A stretch of 64,000 nucleotides of DNA from Alcaligenes pakistanensis (GTDB lineage: Bacteria; Pseudomonadota; Gammaproteobacteria; Burkholderiales; Burkholderiaceae_B). Shown here piece after piece: positions 45,260-54,783 of the stretch (the stretch's first letter is position 1; each line of letters starts with the position of its first letter). The notes under the pieces are model-generated. The model searched no databases. It was not told where the DNA came from and worked only from the letters and a program-made list of their open reading frames with translations. Position numbers and translations under genes: made by a program. Location of the stretch: assembly GCF_014652815.1 (NCBI RefSeq), contig NZ_BMZN01000005.1, positions 64,499 to 128,498 on the forward strand, in the 5' to 3' direction.

Positions 45260-46548
45260 TGACTGTCGTTGTCACTGGCATGATCATTTTGATTGTGCTC
45301 ATGGTCTTGGAAGTACCCATCGCGGTGGCGATGGCTTTGGTAGGTATCGGTGGTTTTGCGTATGTGGTCGATTGGGGCCCAGCGGCGTATATGGCTGCCG
45401 AAACCTCGTATCGCCTGGTTCATAACTACAACCTGTCCGTGATCCCGCTGTTCATCCTGATGGGCAATCTGGTGACGCGGGCAGATGTCTCTAAAGACCT
45501 GTTCGATCTGGCCTATCGCTTTGTAGGTCACCGCCGTGGCGGCCTGGCGATTGCGACGGTGCTGTCAGGCGGGATGTTCTCGGCTGTGTGTGGTTCCAGC
45601 TTTGCTACGACGGCCACTATGGCGCGGGTTGCGTACCCCTCCATGAAACGTTATGGCTACGCCGATTCTTTGGCGGGTGGTGCGATTGCCTCGGCAGGAA
45701 CCTTGGGCGCCATGATTCCGCCTAGCGTGCCCTTGATTGTCTATGGTGTGCTGACCAGCAATGACATCGGCAAGCTGTTTATTGCTGCGGTACTGCCCGG
45801 CATTTTGGGCATGCTGCTATATATAGGCGCCGTTATGGTGGCGACTCGCATGACGCCCGGTCTGGCCGGTGCAGGCGAGCGCAGTTCCTGGATGGAACGA
45901 CTCCGTGGTTTGAAGAGTGTCGGTTCGGTCTTGCTGCTGTTCCTGCTCGTGATCGGCGGGATTTATGGCAACTTGTTCACGCCTACAGAAGCGGCTGGTA
46001 TCGGTGCCGTGGGTGCCCTGCTCATCATGATTTGGCGTCGCAAGTTCTCCTGGCAGAGCTTGATGGGTGCCTTGCGTGAAACCGCCATGACCAGTGCCGC
46101 CATCTTCGTAATTATGGTGGGCGCACAGATCTTCACCACCTTTGTGAACGTGGCTGGCTTTACCGCCATGTTGTCCGATGCTGTGCAGCAATGGGACTTG
46201 CCGGGTTGGGGGATTCTGTTGGGCATCGTGGTGCTGTATCTAGTTTTGGGCTGCATGCTGGAAGGCATGTCCATGCTCCTGCTGACGCTGCCTATTGTTT
46301 ATCCACTGATTATCAACCTGGGCCTGGACCCGATCTGGTTCGGCATTCTGGTGGTGACACTGATCGAGGTGGGCCTGATTACACCGCCCTTGGGGATGAA
46401 CGTGTTTGTGCTCAATTCGGTAGTCCCGTCCATGTCGCTCAGCACGATTTACCGAGGCGTTATCTATTTTGTATTCGCTGATCTGGTGCGCCTGGTGCTC
46501 TTGATTGGAATTCCTGGCATTGCTTTGTTTCTGCCCTCATTGATGTAA
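45259..46548 (+). CDS. TRAP transporter large permease (DctM)
   Basis: A 429-residue polytopic permease with the DctM hallmarks: LEVPIAVAMALVG at the start, SGGMFSAVCGSSFATTATMARVAYPSM (in two parts), ASAGTLGAMIPPSVPLIVYG and FTPTEAAGIGAVGAL. It carries the transport path. Overlaps the small permease by one base. Confidence 0.95.
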   Translation: MTVVVTGMIILIVLMVLEVPIAVAMALVGIGGFAYVVDWGPAAYMAAETSYRLVHNYNLSVIPLFILMGNLVTRADVSKDLFDLAYRFVGHRRGGLAIATVLSGGMFSAVCGSSFATTATMARVAYPSMKRYGYADSLAGGAIASAGTLGAMIPPSVPLIVYGVLTSNDIGKLFIAAVLPGILGMLLYIGAVMVATRMTPGLAGAGERSSWMERLRGLKSVGSVLLLFLLVIGGIYGNLFTPTEAAGIGAVGALLIMIWRRKFSWQSLMGALRETAMTSAAIFVIMVGAQIFTTFVNVAGFTAMLSDAVQQWDLPGWGILLGIVVLYLVLGCMLEGMSMLLLTLPIVYPLIINLGLDPIWFGILVVTLIEVGLITPPLGMNVFVLNSVVPSMSLSTIYRGVIYFVFADLVRLVLLIGIPGIALFLPSLM

Positions 46549-46588
46549 GCCATTTTTTATTGAATCTGATTTTCTTGAAGGAATAAGC

Positions 46589-47623
46589 ATGATTAAGCAA
46601 GTTAGCAAATGGGTGGGGGTAGCTGCAGTTGCCCTGGCAGCCAGCACCAGCGTGCAGGCACAGAACATCACGCTGCGGTTTTCCAACTGGTTGCCCCCTA
46701 CGCATCCCATGGTTACCGAGATGTTGAACCCCTGGGCGAAAGATGTGGAAAAGGCTACGGAAGGCCGGGTGAAAATTCAGGTATTGCCGCCTTTGGGTAC
46801 ACCCGCCTCACACTATGATTTGGTGCGTAATGGCGTAGCTGATATGACGATTGGCGTGCACTCCTACACTCCCGAGCGCTTCAAGTTGACGGAAATGGTG
46901 GAGCTGCCCATGACTGCCGAGAACGCACAGGTGAACTCCCTGGCTTACTGGCGCACCTACCAGAAGTACTTCATGGGCAAGAACGAACATGCAGGCACCA
47001 AGTTGCTTGGAGCTTGGGTTCCCGGTTCGTATCAGTTGTGGACGGCCGCCAAGGTAGACAGTCTGGACAAGCTGGATGGCACCAAGATTCGTATCCCCGG
47101 AGTGCTGGTAGAACGTATTGCCAAGCTGCTCGGGCTGGTGTCGATTTCTTCCACGCTGACCGAAGCTTATGACCAGATATCGCGCGGCATCATTGACGGT
47201 ATGTTCCAGAACTACACCACGGTGATTGACTTCAATCTGTCCCGTTTCATGCCGAACTTGTTCCTTTTACCCGGCGGCTTCTCGGCCTCCAGCCAGTTCT
47301 TGGTAGTGAACGAGCGTAGCTGGCAGCGTATCAGCGAGGCCGACCGCGCCACAATTGATGCCTTGTCGGGTGAAGCCCTGGTCAAGCGTTTCTCCGGTAT
47401 CTGGCAAAAGAACAATATGGCCGCTTTTGATCGTTTGAGTTCTGAAGGTATCAAGGTGCACCGCATTGAAGGAGAGCAACTGGAAGCCATGAAGACCAAG
47501 CTGGCGGTGATTGAACAGCAGTGGTTGAGTGAAGCCAAGGGCGTCGATGCCCAGGAAGCGCTGAATTTTTACCGTGCAGAGCTGGATCGCGTGGCAGCCG
47601 AGCTGGGTGTTCCCAAGGACTAA
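46589..47623 (+). CDS. TRAP transporter solute-binding protein (DctP)
   Basis: A 344-residue periplasmic protein with a signal peptide ending SVQAQ and the DctP pattern: LRFSNWLPPTHPM, the ligand Arg region (GTKIRIPG near residue 170) and LTEAYDQISRGIIDGMFQNY. The ligand is probably an organic or aromatic acid. Followed after seven bases by a hydrolase, which may process the imported compound. Confidence 0.93.
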   Translation: MIKQVSKWVGVAAVALAASTSVQAQNITLRFSNWLPPTHPMVTEMLNPWAKDVEKATEGRVKIQVLPPLGTPASHYDLVRNGVADMTIGVHSYTPERFKLTEMVELPMTAENAQVNSLAYWRTYQKYFMGKNEHAGTKLLGAWVPGSYQLWTAAKVDSLDKLDGTKIRIPGVLVERIAKLLGLVSISSTLTEAYDQISRGIIDGMFQNYTTVIDFNLSRFMPNLFLLPGGFSASSQFLVVNERSWQRISEADRATIDALSGEALVKRFSGIWQKNNMAAFDRLSSEGIKVHRIEGEQLEAMKTKLAVIEQQWLSEAKGVDAQEALNFYRAELDRVAAELGVPKD

Positions 47624-47630
47624 ACCGGCC

Positions 47631-48461
47631 ATGACACAGCATCTGGAAAGTGAATACAACGCCAGTTGGCACGTGCCCGATCACAAGGAGATTGTTGCCT
47701 CGTGGTCGGGGTTGGCCGAGCAGTTCCGAGCCAGTTCGCGCCATGAGGCCAACCAGCCCTACGGCCCGAAGGCACGCAATGTCATGGACATTCACTTTCC
47801 GGCTGTAGAGCAAGCTGATGCGGCGGTGCTGATGTTCATTCATGGTGGCTACTGGCAGTCCATGGATCAGCGTCGTTTCAGCCATTTGGCACAAGGCAGC
47901 GTGGACAACGGCTTGATTACTGTCTTGCCAACCTACACCTTGTGTCCTGAAGGGAGTGTGGCGCAAATCATTGAAGAATTGCGTCTGGCTTGCGCCATTA
48001 TCTGGCGTCGTTTCCAGCGTCCGATCGTAGTAGCAGGACATTCAGCCGGGGGGCATCTGGCAGCGTGTCTGCTGGCAACGGATTGGCCCGCTTATGCCCC
48101 TGATCTGCCCTACGATATGTTGTGTGCAGGCTTGGGCTTGTCGGGACTCTACGATCTGGAACCGCTGACGCATATCGGTATCAATGATGCCTTGCAGCTC
48201 AATGTTGAAACGGCTCAGGCATCCAGTCCCTTGTTTTGGACTGTGCCTGCTGCAGGTCAGCCTTTCGAGGCCTGGGTGGGCGGGGATGAAACTTCGGAGT
48301 TTCATCGGCAAAGTCAGGAGCTGGCCCAGTCTTGGTCCAGCCAGGGCGTGGACGCGGTGTATCGTGCCTTGCCGGGGACGAACCACTACAACGTGATAGC
48401 ACCCTTGGCGGATAAAGAATCTGTCCTGTCAGAGCGCCTGTTGGCTCTGGCGACGAACTAA
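47631..48461 (+). CDS. Alpha/beta hydrolase of the kynurenine-formamidase type
   Basis: A 276-residue serine hydrolase with the oxyanion HGGYWQSMD motif near residue 71, nucleophile Ser in AGHSAGG near residue 138, acid near GGDETSEF and His in GTNHYNVI. HGGYW marks arylformamidase-like enzymes that hydrolyse N-formylkynurenine and related formyl amides or esters. The link to a TRAP importer suggests it acts on the transported compound; no other kynurenine genes are near. Confidence 0.82.
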   Translation: MTQHLESEYNASWHVPDHKEIVASWSGLAEQFRASSRHEANQPYGPKARNVMDIHFPAVEQADAAVLMFIHGGYWQSMDQRRFSHLAQGSVDNGLITVLPTYTLCPEGSVAQIIEELRLACAIIWRRFQRPIVVAGHSAGGHLAACLLATDWPAYAPDLPYDMLCAGLGLSGLYDLEPLTHIGINDALQLNVETAQASSPLFWTVPAAGQPFEAWVGGDETSEFHRQSQELAQSWSSQGVDAVYRALPGTNHYNVIAPLADKESVLSERLLALATN

Positions 48462-48487
48462 GTTATCTCTGTCTTTCTGTAGACGCC

Positions 48488-48560
48488 ACTTTTACCGGGC
48501 CTTTGGGCCGGTAAAAGTGTTGATAAGCCCCCTGTTTTTGAGCAGAGGGGTTTATTTTTT
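48488..48560 (+). terminator. Two hairpins ending the TRAP/hydrolase operon
   Basis: The first (48488-48518) is a long stem, ACTTTTACCGG...CCGGTAAAAGT, with one bulge and no T run. The second (48528-48550) is CCCC-CTG with CAG-A-GGGG and is followed by TTTATTTTTT, a good terminator. Nothing else is seen in 48561-48707. Confidence 0.75.
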
Positions 48561-48707
48561 GCCCATTAAGCTCACACAGTCGATGTAGCCATTAAGGCCA
48601 TCATCGTTGCAGAGTCTTGATTTTCGTGGCGATCACGGCCTTAGCGAGGCCAGCCGCAGGGCAATGCCTCTGCCGCCACGCCGGTCGAAACTCCCCCTCT
48701 ACTTGAA

Positions 48708-49676
48708 TCATTCGAGCTGAATATTGCCATCTTGGGCTGCTTTGGCCCATTTGGCTGAATCAGCCTTGATCATGCGGGCGAGCTCTTCGGGAGAGGAGGG
48801 AGCTGCATCATGACCCAGTTGAGTCAAACGGTCCTGGACATCGGGCATGGCCAGAACACGTCCAATGCTTGCATTGAGTGTCTCGACCACGTTGCGCGGC
48901 GTACCGTGGGGGGCGTACATGGCGTACCACACGCTCATGCCAAGTTCGGGATGCCCTTGTTCGGCGACGGTGGGCACATCGGGCAGCTGCGTGCTGCGTT
49001 CCGGCGTCGTAATGGCCAGGGCTTTGACCTTCCCGTCGCGGATGAAGGCGAGTCCGGTAGCGATGTCCAGCATCATGAAGTCGACATGGCCGCTGGCCAC
49101 CGCGCTCATGGCCTCGGGTGAGGATTTGTAAGGGACATAGGTGTAGGTGATACCGGTGAGTGATTTCATCTGCTCACCCAAGAGCTGGCCGTACAGCACG
49201 GCAGAGGCGTAATTCAATTGACCGGGATGGGCCTTGCTGTATTCAATCAGTTCCGTCAGGTTGTTGGCCGGTACTTTGGGATTGGCGACAAACAGTGCGG
49301 GTACGCGGGCCAGGAGCGATACAGGCTCGAAATCCTGTGCAGGGTCGAATGGCAATGAGCGATAGACCGCCGGCAAGATGGTCATGCTCATGTCAAGCGT
49401 CGAGAGCAGCGTGTAGCCGTTGGCTTGGGACTTGGCGACAGCGTTAGCGCCAATAATGGTGTTCCCGCCGGCCCGGTTCTCGATGACCAGCGGCTGCTTG
49501 AGGTCGTCAGCGAGCTTTTCAGTCACGATGCGCGTAATGATGTCAGTACCTCCGCCCGCGCCAAAGGGGACGATCACCCGTATGGGCTGACCGGGATAGG
49601 AGTTGTCGGCAGCGGTAGCGGCCAAGGGGGCTAAAGCGCTGGAAAGCAGGGTCAGAATAAGGGGCAGGGATCGCAT
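48708..49676 (-). CDS. Bug-family (TctC) periplasmic binding protein
   Basis: A 322-residue exported binding protein: signal peptide to about residue 23, then the Bug signature IRVIVPFGAGGGTDIITR and ENRAGGN. The ATG at 49676 has AAGGAGA in front. It is 42 bases from the acyl-CoA ligase gene and in the same direction; the pair suggests uptake and activation of a carboxylic acid. Confidence 0.92.
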   Translation of the reverse strand: MRSLPLILTLLSSALAPLAATAADNSYPGQPIRVIVPFGAGGGTDIITRIVTEKLADDLKQPLVIENRAGGNTIIGANAVAKSQANGYTLLSTLDMSMTILPAVYRSLPFDPAQDFEPVSLLARVPALFVANPKVPANNLTELIEYSKAHPGQLNYASAVLYGQLLGEQMKSLTGITYTYVPYKSSPEAMSAVASGHVDFMMLDIATGLAFIRDGKVKALAITTPERSTQLPDVPTVAEQGHPELGMSVWYAMYAPHGTPRNVVETLNASIGRVLAMPDVQDRLTQLGHDAAPSSPEELARMIKADSAKWAKAAQDGNIQLE

Positions 49677-49718
49677 GGGATTCTCCTTGAATGGGCCAGA
49701 CACGAAAAAGGGATGGAT

Positions 49719-51305
49719 TCAGTCATTGCGCCAGGTTGTGGCGGTCACTCCGCGCTCCCGCAGCTCGACTTTGCGGACCTTGCCGTTGGCGGTGCGCGGG
49801 AAGTCAGCAACGATGTCGATATAGCGAGGGACGGCGAAGTGGGGTAGGCGGGAGCGGCAAAACTCGACCAACTCGGCGGGGCCGACATGGAGTCCATCGC
49901 GCAGGCGGATGGCAGCCATCACATCGTCTTCGGCCAGTTCGGACGGTACTGGAAATACAGCGGCCTGCGCGATGGCCGGATGCTGCAGCAGCACCGCCTC
50001 GACTTCGTAGGATGAAATATTCTCGCCGCGTCGGCGAATGGCATCTTTGAGACGATCCAGAAAACGTATTGCGCCGTCGGATTCTGCGACTACCCGGTCG
50101 CCCGTGTGCCACCAGAGATTACGCCATGCGACCACGGTGGCTTCCGGCATGTTGTGATAGCCCAGGGCGAAGGTGTAAGGCTGGTCTGCCCGCAGCAATA
50201 GCTCTCCGGCGGTACCCGCCGGCAGGGGGGCATCGTCCTCATCCACGACGCAGGCGCTGAAGCCCGGACGCACCCAGCCCATGCGGCCATCGGGTTGGGC
50301 GGTCGCCGGCGTTGCGATGGCGAAATTGGTCTCGGTGGAGCCATAACCCTCGATCACTCGCACACCGGTGCGCGCTTCCAGCCGGCGGGCTGCGTCTGCT
50401 GGTGTACCCGGGCTCAATATCAATTGCACTCGGTGTTCGCGCTCGGCGGCCTGTTCGGGTTGGGCCAGCAGCATGGGTACCATTGCGCCCAGCAGGTAGG
50501 TGCGCGTAGCACCGCATTGCTCCATCATGGTCCAGAATCGCGACGCTGAGAAACGCGGGTAATACACCACATGCGCACCAGCCAGGCTGGCTTGGATGAA
50601 GGTGTGCAAGGCATTGACATGACAGAGCGGCAAGGTGGTGGCCAGTATGTCGTGGGAATGGATATCCAACGCATCCACGCTGTGAGCACCCCACCAAAAC
50701 CATTGAGCTTGTGGACTTAACACGCCTTTGGATGGTCCGGTGGTACCCGAGGTGTACAGGATGGCGAACGGTGTTCCAGGGCCGTTTTCGGCGGGTTCGA
50801 CAGGATCACCGAGATCCGGGCAATCCCGGCTGAAACCGGGAAGGTCCGGCAACGATGGGGGACCATCGTTCGCGTGCAGCCACCACACGGCTTGGACCTG
50901 GGTGCGTGTCCAATCGACAGTGAGCAATGAATCGGCCAGACCGGTGTCAGCCAGCAGCAAGTGCGCACCGCTGTTGTTCAGGAAGTATTGGACTTGCGGC
51001 GCTAGGGATGCCGTATTGATCGGCACGGCGATCGCCCCTAGCCAGGCGCATGCCAGTACGGTGTCGAGGATTTCCAGGCGATTGCGGCACAGCAGCGCCA
51101 CCCGGTCTCCCTGGACGATGCCCTGTGCGGTCAGCGTTGCTGCTCGCCGGGCGACGTGGTAGACCATGTCGGCATGAGTCCAAGTGCGGCCATCTATGCT
51201 CAATAGTGGTCGCTGGCCGTAGCGGGACGCGCCATCCAGCAATATATTGGCGATGGTGCGTCGGGCAGGGGCAAAGCGGGCGGTCAGAATTTCGAGTGCA
51301 GACAT
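49719..51305 (-). CDS. AMP-dependent acyl-CoA synthetase
   Basis: A 528-residue ANL-superfamily ligase. It has the P-loop-like AILYTSGTTGPSKG, the A5 motif GYGSTETN, the TGD of the A7 motif (WWHTGDRV) and the terminal lysine of A10 in RTANGKVRK. These activate a carboxylate with ATP and CoA; sequence style is that of the CaiC/crotonobetaine or long-chain group. Start chosen at MSALEIL; an upstream ATG at 51344 is possible. Upstream of it, in the opposite direction, is a LuxR-type regulator. Confidence 0.9.
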   Translation of the reverse strand: MSALEILTARFAPARRTIANILLDGASRYGQRPLLSIDGRTWTHADMVYHVARRAATLTAQGIVQGDRVALLCRNRLEILDTVLACAWLGAIAVPINTASLAPQVQYFLNNSGAHLLLADTGLADSLLTVDWTRTQVQAVWWLHANDGPPSLPDLPGFSRDCPDLGDPVEPAENGPGTPFAILYTSGTTGPSKGVLSPQAQWFWWGAHSVDALDIHSHDILATTLPLCHVNALHTFIQASLAGAHVVYYPRFSASRFWTMMEQCGATRTYLLGAMVPMLLAQPEQAAEREHRVQLILSPGTPADAARRLEARTGVRVIEGYGSTETNFAIATPATAQPDGRMGWVRPGFSACVVDEDDAPLPAGTAGELLLRADQPYTFALGYHNMPEATVVAWRNLWWHTGDRVVAESDGAIRFLDRLKDAIRRRGENISSYEVEAVLLQHPAIAQAAVFPVPSELAEDDVMAAIRLRDGLHVGPAELVEFCRSRLPHFAVPRYIDIVADFPRTANGKVRKVELRERGVTATTWRND

Positions 51306-51480
51306 AGTCGTTACGGGATCAGTAAAGAGGCCGGATCGTTTCAAGGCCTGATGGGATTCGGGTGTTAACGCATCGAGGGGCTGTGAAGGTTTTCCCTGAT
51401 GAAGGAGAGCTTACAGACGGTTCTGCTGTGCTGGTATCATCCCGAAGGATGAGGGGCGTGGGGCTCCGTCAGGGATCAGC

Positions 51481-52134
51481 ATGATGTTTTCTAGCAGCCA
51501 GATCAGGCAGCAGATATTCTCCGCCGTGCGGGCTGTCATACCCACTGGTCGACTCTGTCTGTACCGCACCGATGCCAATCTCGAGCCATGTGATTTCCGT
51601 TTTGATGATGGCGATACGCGATGGATACCGGTTTATCCGAGATTTGCGCATCTGGACCCTTTCCACCCGCGCCATTTCGGGCAGCATCGCAACAGCGTCT
51701 TCAGTAGCGCCCAGGGAGCCGGTACTACGGCGCAACGCGAAGCCTATCTGCGGGGGTTTCTTCAGCCCATGGGCATGTCGTTCAAGATGGAGGCTTTTCT
51801 GCGTGACCCTGAAGGTTGCATTGTTGGCGGAGTCCGCTTGTCGCGCCCGTCGGAAATGGGGGAGTTCCGGCTGGATGAGGTGGCGGTCCTAAGAGGACTA
51901 CAGCCTTTGATTTCATCGGTATGGTGCTCTTCTATAGCCCGTCCCGAGCCCATGCTGCCTGATTTGACGCCACGCGAGTCCGAGGTTTTCCACCGGTTGC
52001 TCGTAGGGCAATCAAACAAGCAGATCGCCCTTGAGCTGAGCATGGCCTTGCCTACCGTGAAAACCCATGTAAAGAGTATTTTGTACAAGGCGGATAGACC
52101 TAACCGCGTGGCATTGATTGCGCGGTATCGCTGA
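51481..52134 (+). CDS. LuxR-type response regulator-like protein
   Basis: A 217-residue protein with a C-terminal LuxR helix-turn-helix (LTPRESEVFHRLLVGQSNKQIALEL...VKTHVKSIL) and an N-terminal ~150 residues with no receiver Asp motif; it does not look like an autoinducer-binding domain I can identify. It is divergent from the ligase and Bug genes and is their likely regulator. Confidence 0.85.
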   Translation: MMFSSSQIRQQIFSAVRAVIPTGRLCLYRTDANLEPCDFRFDDGDTRWIPVYPRFAHLDPFHPRHFGQHRNSVFSSAQGAGTTAQREAYLRGFLQPMGMSFKMEAFLRDPEGCIVGGVRLSRPSEMGEFRLDEVAVLRGLQPLISSVWCSSIARPEPMLPDLTPRESEVFHRLLVGQSNKQIALELSMALPTVKTHVKSILYKADRPNRVALIARYR

Positions 52135-52180
52135 GGTGTGATTCGTTCGACGGCTGAATGGCTTTGAACGGACGACAAAA

Positions 52181-52202
52181 AGCCCAAACCGAAGTTTGGG
52201 CT
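52181..52202. terminator. Hairpin after LuxR-type gene
   Basis: Nine-base-pair stem AGCCCAAAC...GTTTGGGCT with a CGAA tetraloop. The T run is on the minus strand (five A before the stem), so it best serves leftward transcription. Confidence 0.6.
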
Positions 52203-52230
52203 CAGAATGCAGACAAACTCTTCTGTAAAA

Positions 52231-52282
52231 TGAACTGCACCCCAAAAGTCGGACTAGTGTCCGACTTTTGGGGTGCAGTTCA
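52231..52282. repeat. Perfect 52-base palindrome resembling two abutted IS ends
   Basis: Two perfect 24-base arms, starting TGAACTGCACCCC and reading into AAAAGTCGGAC, are separated by only TAGT. The arm resembles terminal repeats of IS3-family (IS150-group) elements as I remember them. Left and right ends in normal outward order with four bases between is what remains if an IS loses its whole interior. It has no obvious target duplication. It would also work as a very strong hairpin. Confidence 0.6.
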
Positions 52283-52411
52283 GAGGGGGGGCGCTTTTTA
52301 CCTTGGGGCGGCCCGGCGGTAAAAAAACGCCCCTTACGACATGCGTAGAGGGGCGTATAAAAAGAGATAACGCGGAACAGAATCGCGCATCTACGGAAAA
52401 ATACTGCAGCT

Positions 52412-52434
52412 AATCACGGACATCGTCCGTGATT
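52412..52434 (-). terminator. Hairpin after the porin gene
   Basis: Ten-base-pair stem AATCACGGAC...GTCCGTGATT with a three-base loop, 35 bases beyond the porin stop. T residues precede rather than follow it on the minus strand, so termination strength is unclear. The 52135-52469 spacer is made almost wholly of such inverted repeats. Confidence 0.5.
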
Positions 52435-52469
52435 CAAAAAACAGCCCTCCGACGAGGACCCCAGCACGT

Positions 52470-53654
52470 TTAGAACTTGTGGTTGAACGCGACGTACAAC
52501 TGGGTGGCGCGCGCGTCAGGCAAGAAGGTCAGGTTCTTGGCGTAACCACCGTACACGTACACCATGGTGCGCTTGGACAGGTCGTACTGATAGCCCACCG
52601 AGTACACATGCTGACGTTTGGTTTGCGCATTGGGGCCGGTAATGCTCTCTGGCAAGTTGCGTGGATCAGCCATGTTCCAGCCTAGCGAGAAGCGGCCTCC
52701 GGCCAATGGCGTGGTTACACCAAAGGAGTAGGAGTTGATGCGCAGGCCCGGCACGGCAGCAAAGGATGGCAGCGGGTTGGTGACGTTGCTCAGGCCAAAG
52801 ACCTGGGTGGCGAACAGACCGTCACGAGTCTGGCCGATACCGGCAAACACTTTGACCACATCAAAGTCATAGCTGGCGGCACCGGCCCAGGCGCTGACGC
52901 GGGTGGAGTCTGCAGCAGGACGCGAACCGCTGGCGGACTGTTTATTGATGTGCAATTGGTCGTAAACCAAGGCTGCACTCAAGGGGCCGTTGTTGTAGCG
53001 CAGACCGGTGGTGACTGCACGGATATTGCTGTCCTTGCTGTTGGTGCCGTCCGGGCGCTCGCTATCCCATTGCTGCTTGCCGTTGATATTGAAGGAATAG
53101 CCAATACCGAACTGAAAGCCGTTCAACGTGGGCGATTGGTATTGGATCTGGTTGTCGTAACGCACCGTGTTGGCCACGCTGAAGGTCGATCCAAAGCCCA
53201 CAATCCCGCCACCGCCACCCAAGGGGTGAGCCATGCTGAAGTATTCGGTCGGCATATTGTTCTTCAGACCGAAATCCACCTGACCCCAGTCCTCGCCAGC
53301 CAGACCCAGTGTGGCTTGGCGGCCGAACAGGCGACCACCCTGAATGGATTGGCCGGTGGGCACATCAAAGCCGCTTTCCAGCACAAACTTGGCTTGCAGC
53401 CCGTTGCCCAGATCTTCCGTGCCGCGGATACCCCAGCGGCTGCCAAAGTGCACACCGCTATTGGGGCCCAGACGCGAAGTCTTGAACTCGGTAGCATCAG
53501 TCCGGTCCCGGCTGTAGCTGCTATTACCCTTGTTCATGTCGTAGCCAACACCCGTGTCCAGAATCCCGTACAGGGTGATGGACGCGTGGGCTGCCGAGCT
53601 GGCCATCAGTAAAAACAGGGCAGTACTGACGGCGGTTTTATTTCTTGTTTTCAA
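52470..53654 (-). CDS. Outer-membrane porin (Gram-negative general porin, beta type)
   Basis: A 394-residue trimeric-type porin: signal peptide ending SSAAHA, then SITLYGILDTGVGY, the conserved SRWGIRGTEDLGNGLQA-type stretch and a terminal Phe (NHKF) recognised by the outer-membrane assembly machinery. The start is TTG at 53654 with AAGGAGA seven bases upstream; a longer frame from 53738 has no signal peptide at its front. It may admit the substrate of the adjacent catabolic genes. Confidence 0.92.
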   Translation of the reverse strand: MKTRNKTAVSTALFLLMASSAAHASITLYGILDTGVGYDMNKGNSSYSRDRTDATEFKTSRLGPNSGVHFGSRWGIRGTEDLGNGLQAKFVLESGFDVPTGQSIQGGRLFGRQATLGLAGEDWGQVDFGLKNNMPTEYFSMAHPLGGGGGIVGFGSTFSVANTVRYDNQIQYQSPTLNGFQFGIGYSFNINGKQQWDSERPDGTNSKDSNIRAVTTGLRYNNGPLSAALVYDQLHINKQSASGSRPAADSTRVSAWAGAASYDFDVVKVFAGIGQTRDGLFATQVFGLSNVTNPLPSFAAVPGLRINSYSFGVTTPLAGGRFSLGWNMADPRNLPESITGPNAQTKRQHVYSVGYQYDLSKRTMVYVYGGYAKNLTFLPDARATQLYVAFNHKF

Positions 53655-53823
53655 TTCCTCTTCTCCTTCGTGGTAGATAAAAAAAACGTGCAGCAATCCC
53701 CCTACCGCCAGTGATGCGGTAAGAAACGGGCGCAACAAAACAGACAGGGCTATAAAGCCTGCGTGGTGTGTGCCAGCGAAGGGGGTAAGGGGGCGAGTGC
53801 CAGAGGCACCCGCAACAGGGGTC

Positions 53824-54747
53824 TTAGATCAGTTCAAGATCGACCAGGGTTTGGCGTATCAGTTCTATCTCGCTGTCTTCGACCTCCAGAATGGGGCGGC
53901 GTACGTAGGGTTGCACGGGCACGCCGCGCATCTTGAATGCAACTTTCAGTACCGCGGGTGAGGAGCCATAGCGGCCAATCAGCTCGGGCGTGTACCAGCT
54001 TTGCAAAATTTGTATGTCTTTCTGGCCGCAGGCACGGGCGGCGGCGATCTCACCGCGCCAGATGTGATTGTAAAAATCCGGCTGATAGCGGCCCAACACA
54101 CCACCGGCGCCAATCGTGCCATCCCCATCCACGGTTTGCAGCAAGGACAGGCCATGTTCATCCATGCGAAACCCGTAGACGCGCACTTTGTCTTTGAGTC
54201 GGAACAGAGTCTTGATGAATTGTTCGATGCTGGGACTGGATTGCTTGATACCGACCACGCCATCAATGTCAGTCAGCTGTTCCAGCAGGTCGACCGACAG
54301 ATCGATGCCGGTGCCGGCAGGCCAGTTGTAAATCACGATAGGCAGGCTGATGTCCTTGGCAATCTGCTGATAAAAAGCCAGGATTTCCTTGTCATTGGGG
54401 CGTACATACGGCGGCGGTGCAACCACCACTCCTTCGTAGCCCAAGGCCTGTGCCTGCTGAGCAAGCGCGATGACTTCGGCCGGTGTGTAGCCGGTACAGC
54501 CTGCCAGTAAGGGCAGCTTGCCACGCATGGCATCGGCACTGGCGCGGAACAGATCTACTCGTTCCTGGTTGGACAGACTGGTCCATTCGCTGGTGGTGCC
54601 GCCTACAAACAAACCGTGCATGCCCTCGGCATGCAGCCATTCCAGCATGCTGTGCAATGCCGGTACATCCAGCTGTCGTGCTTCATCAAAAGGGGTGATG
54701 ATGGTCGGGATGTAGCCCTTCCAGTTCACCCTGTGTTTCTTACTCAT
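53824..54747 (-). CDS. DHDPS/N-acetylneuraminate-lyase family enzyme
   Basis: A 307-residue class I aldolase-fold protein. The Schiff-base Lys is in VVGIKQSS (near residue 165), the proton-relay Tyr in IVIYNWP (near residue 137), and the carboxylate-binding GGTTSEW near residue 47. Family members include dihydrodipicolinate synthase, sugar-acid dehydratases and pyrroline-4-hydroxy-2-carboxylate deaminase of hydroxyproline breakdown. The adjacent VOC-RidA gene and divergent dehydrogenase subunits favour a catabolic role on an imine or keto acid. ATG at 54747; an in-frame GTG at 54756 is possible. Confidence 0.85.
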   Translation of the reverse strand: MSKKHRVNWKGYIPTIITPFDEARQLDVPALHSMLEWLHAEGMHGLFVGGTTSEWTSLSNQERVDLFRASADAMRGKLPLLAGCTGYTPAEVIALAQQAQALGYEGVVVAPPPYVRPNDKEILAFYQQIAKDISLPIVIYNWPAGTGIDLSVDLLEQLTDIDGVVGIKQSSPSIEQFIKTLFRLKDKVRVYGFRMDEHGLSLLQTVDGDGTIGAGGVLGRYQPDFYNHIWRGEIAAARACGQKDIQILQSWYTPELIGRYGSSPAVLKVAFKMRGVPVQPYVRRPILEVEDSEIELIRQTLVDLELI

Positions 54748-54783
54748 GTGTGTCACTTGTATGGGTTAAAGAAAAGAGGGGCC

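Noticed and set aside
48488-48518. Long stem after the formamidase-like gene as a small RNA
   Set aside because: It directly follows a stop codon and is followed by a good terminator; nothing suggests an independent transcript.
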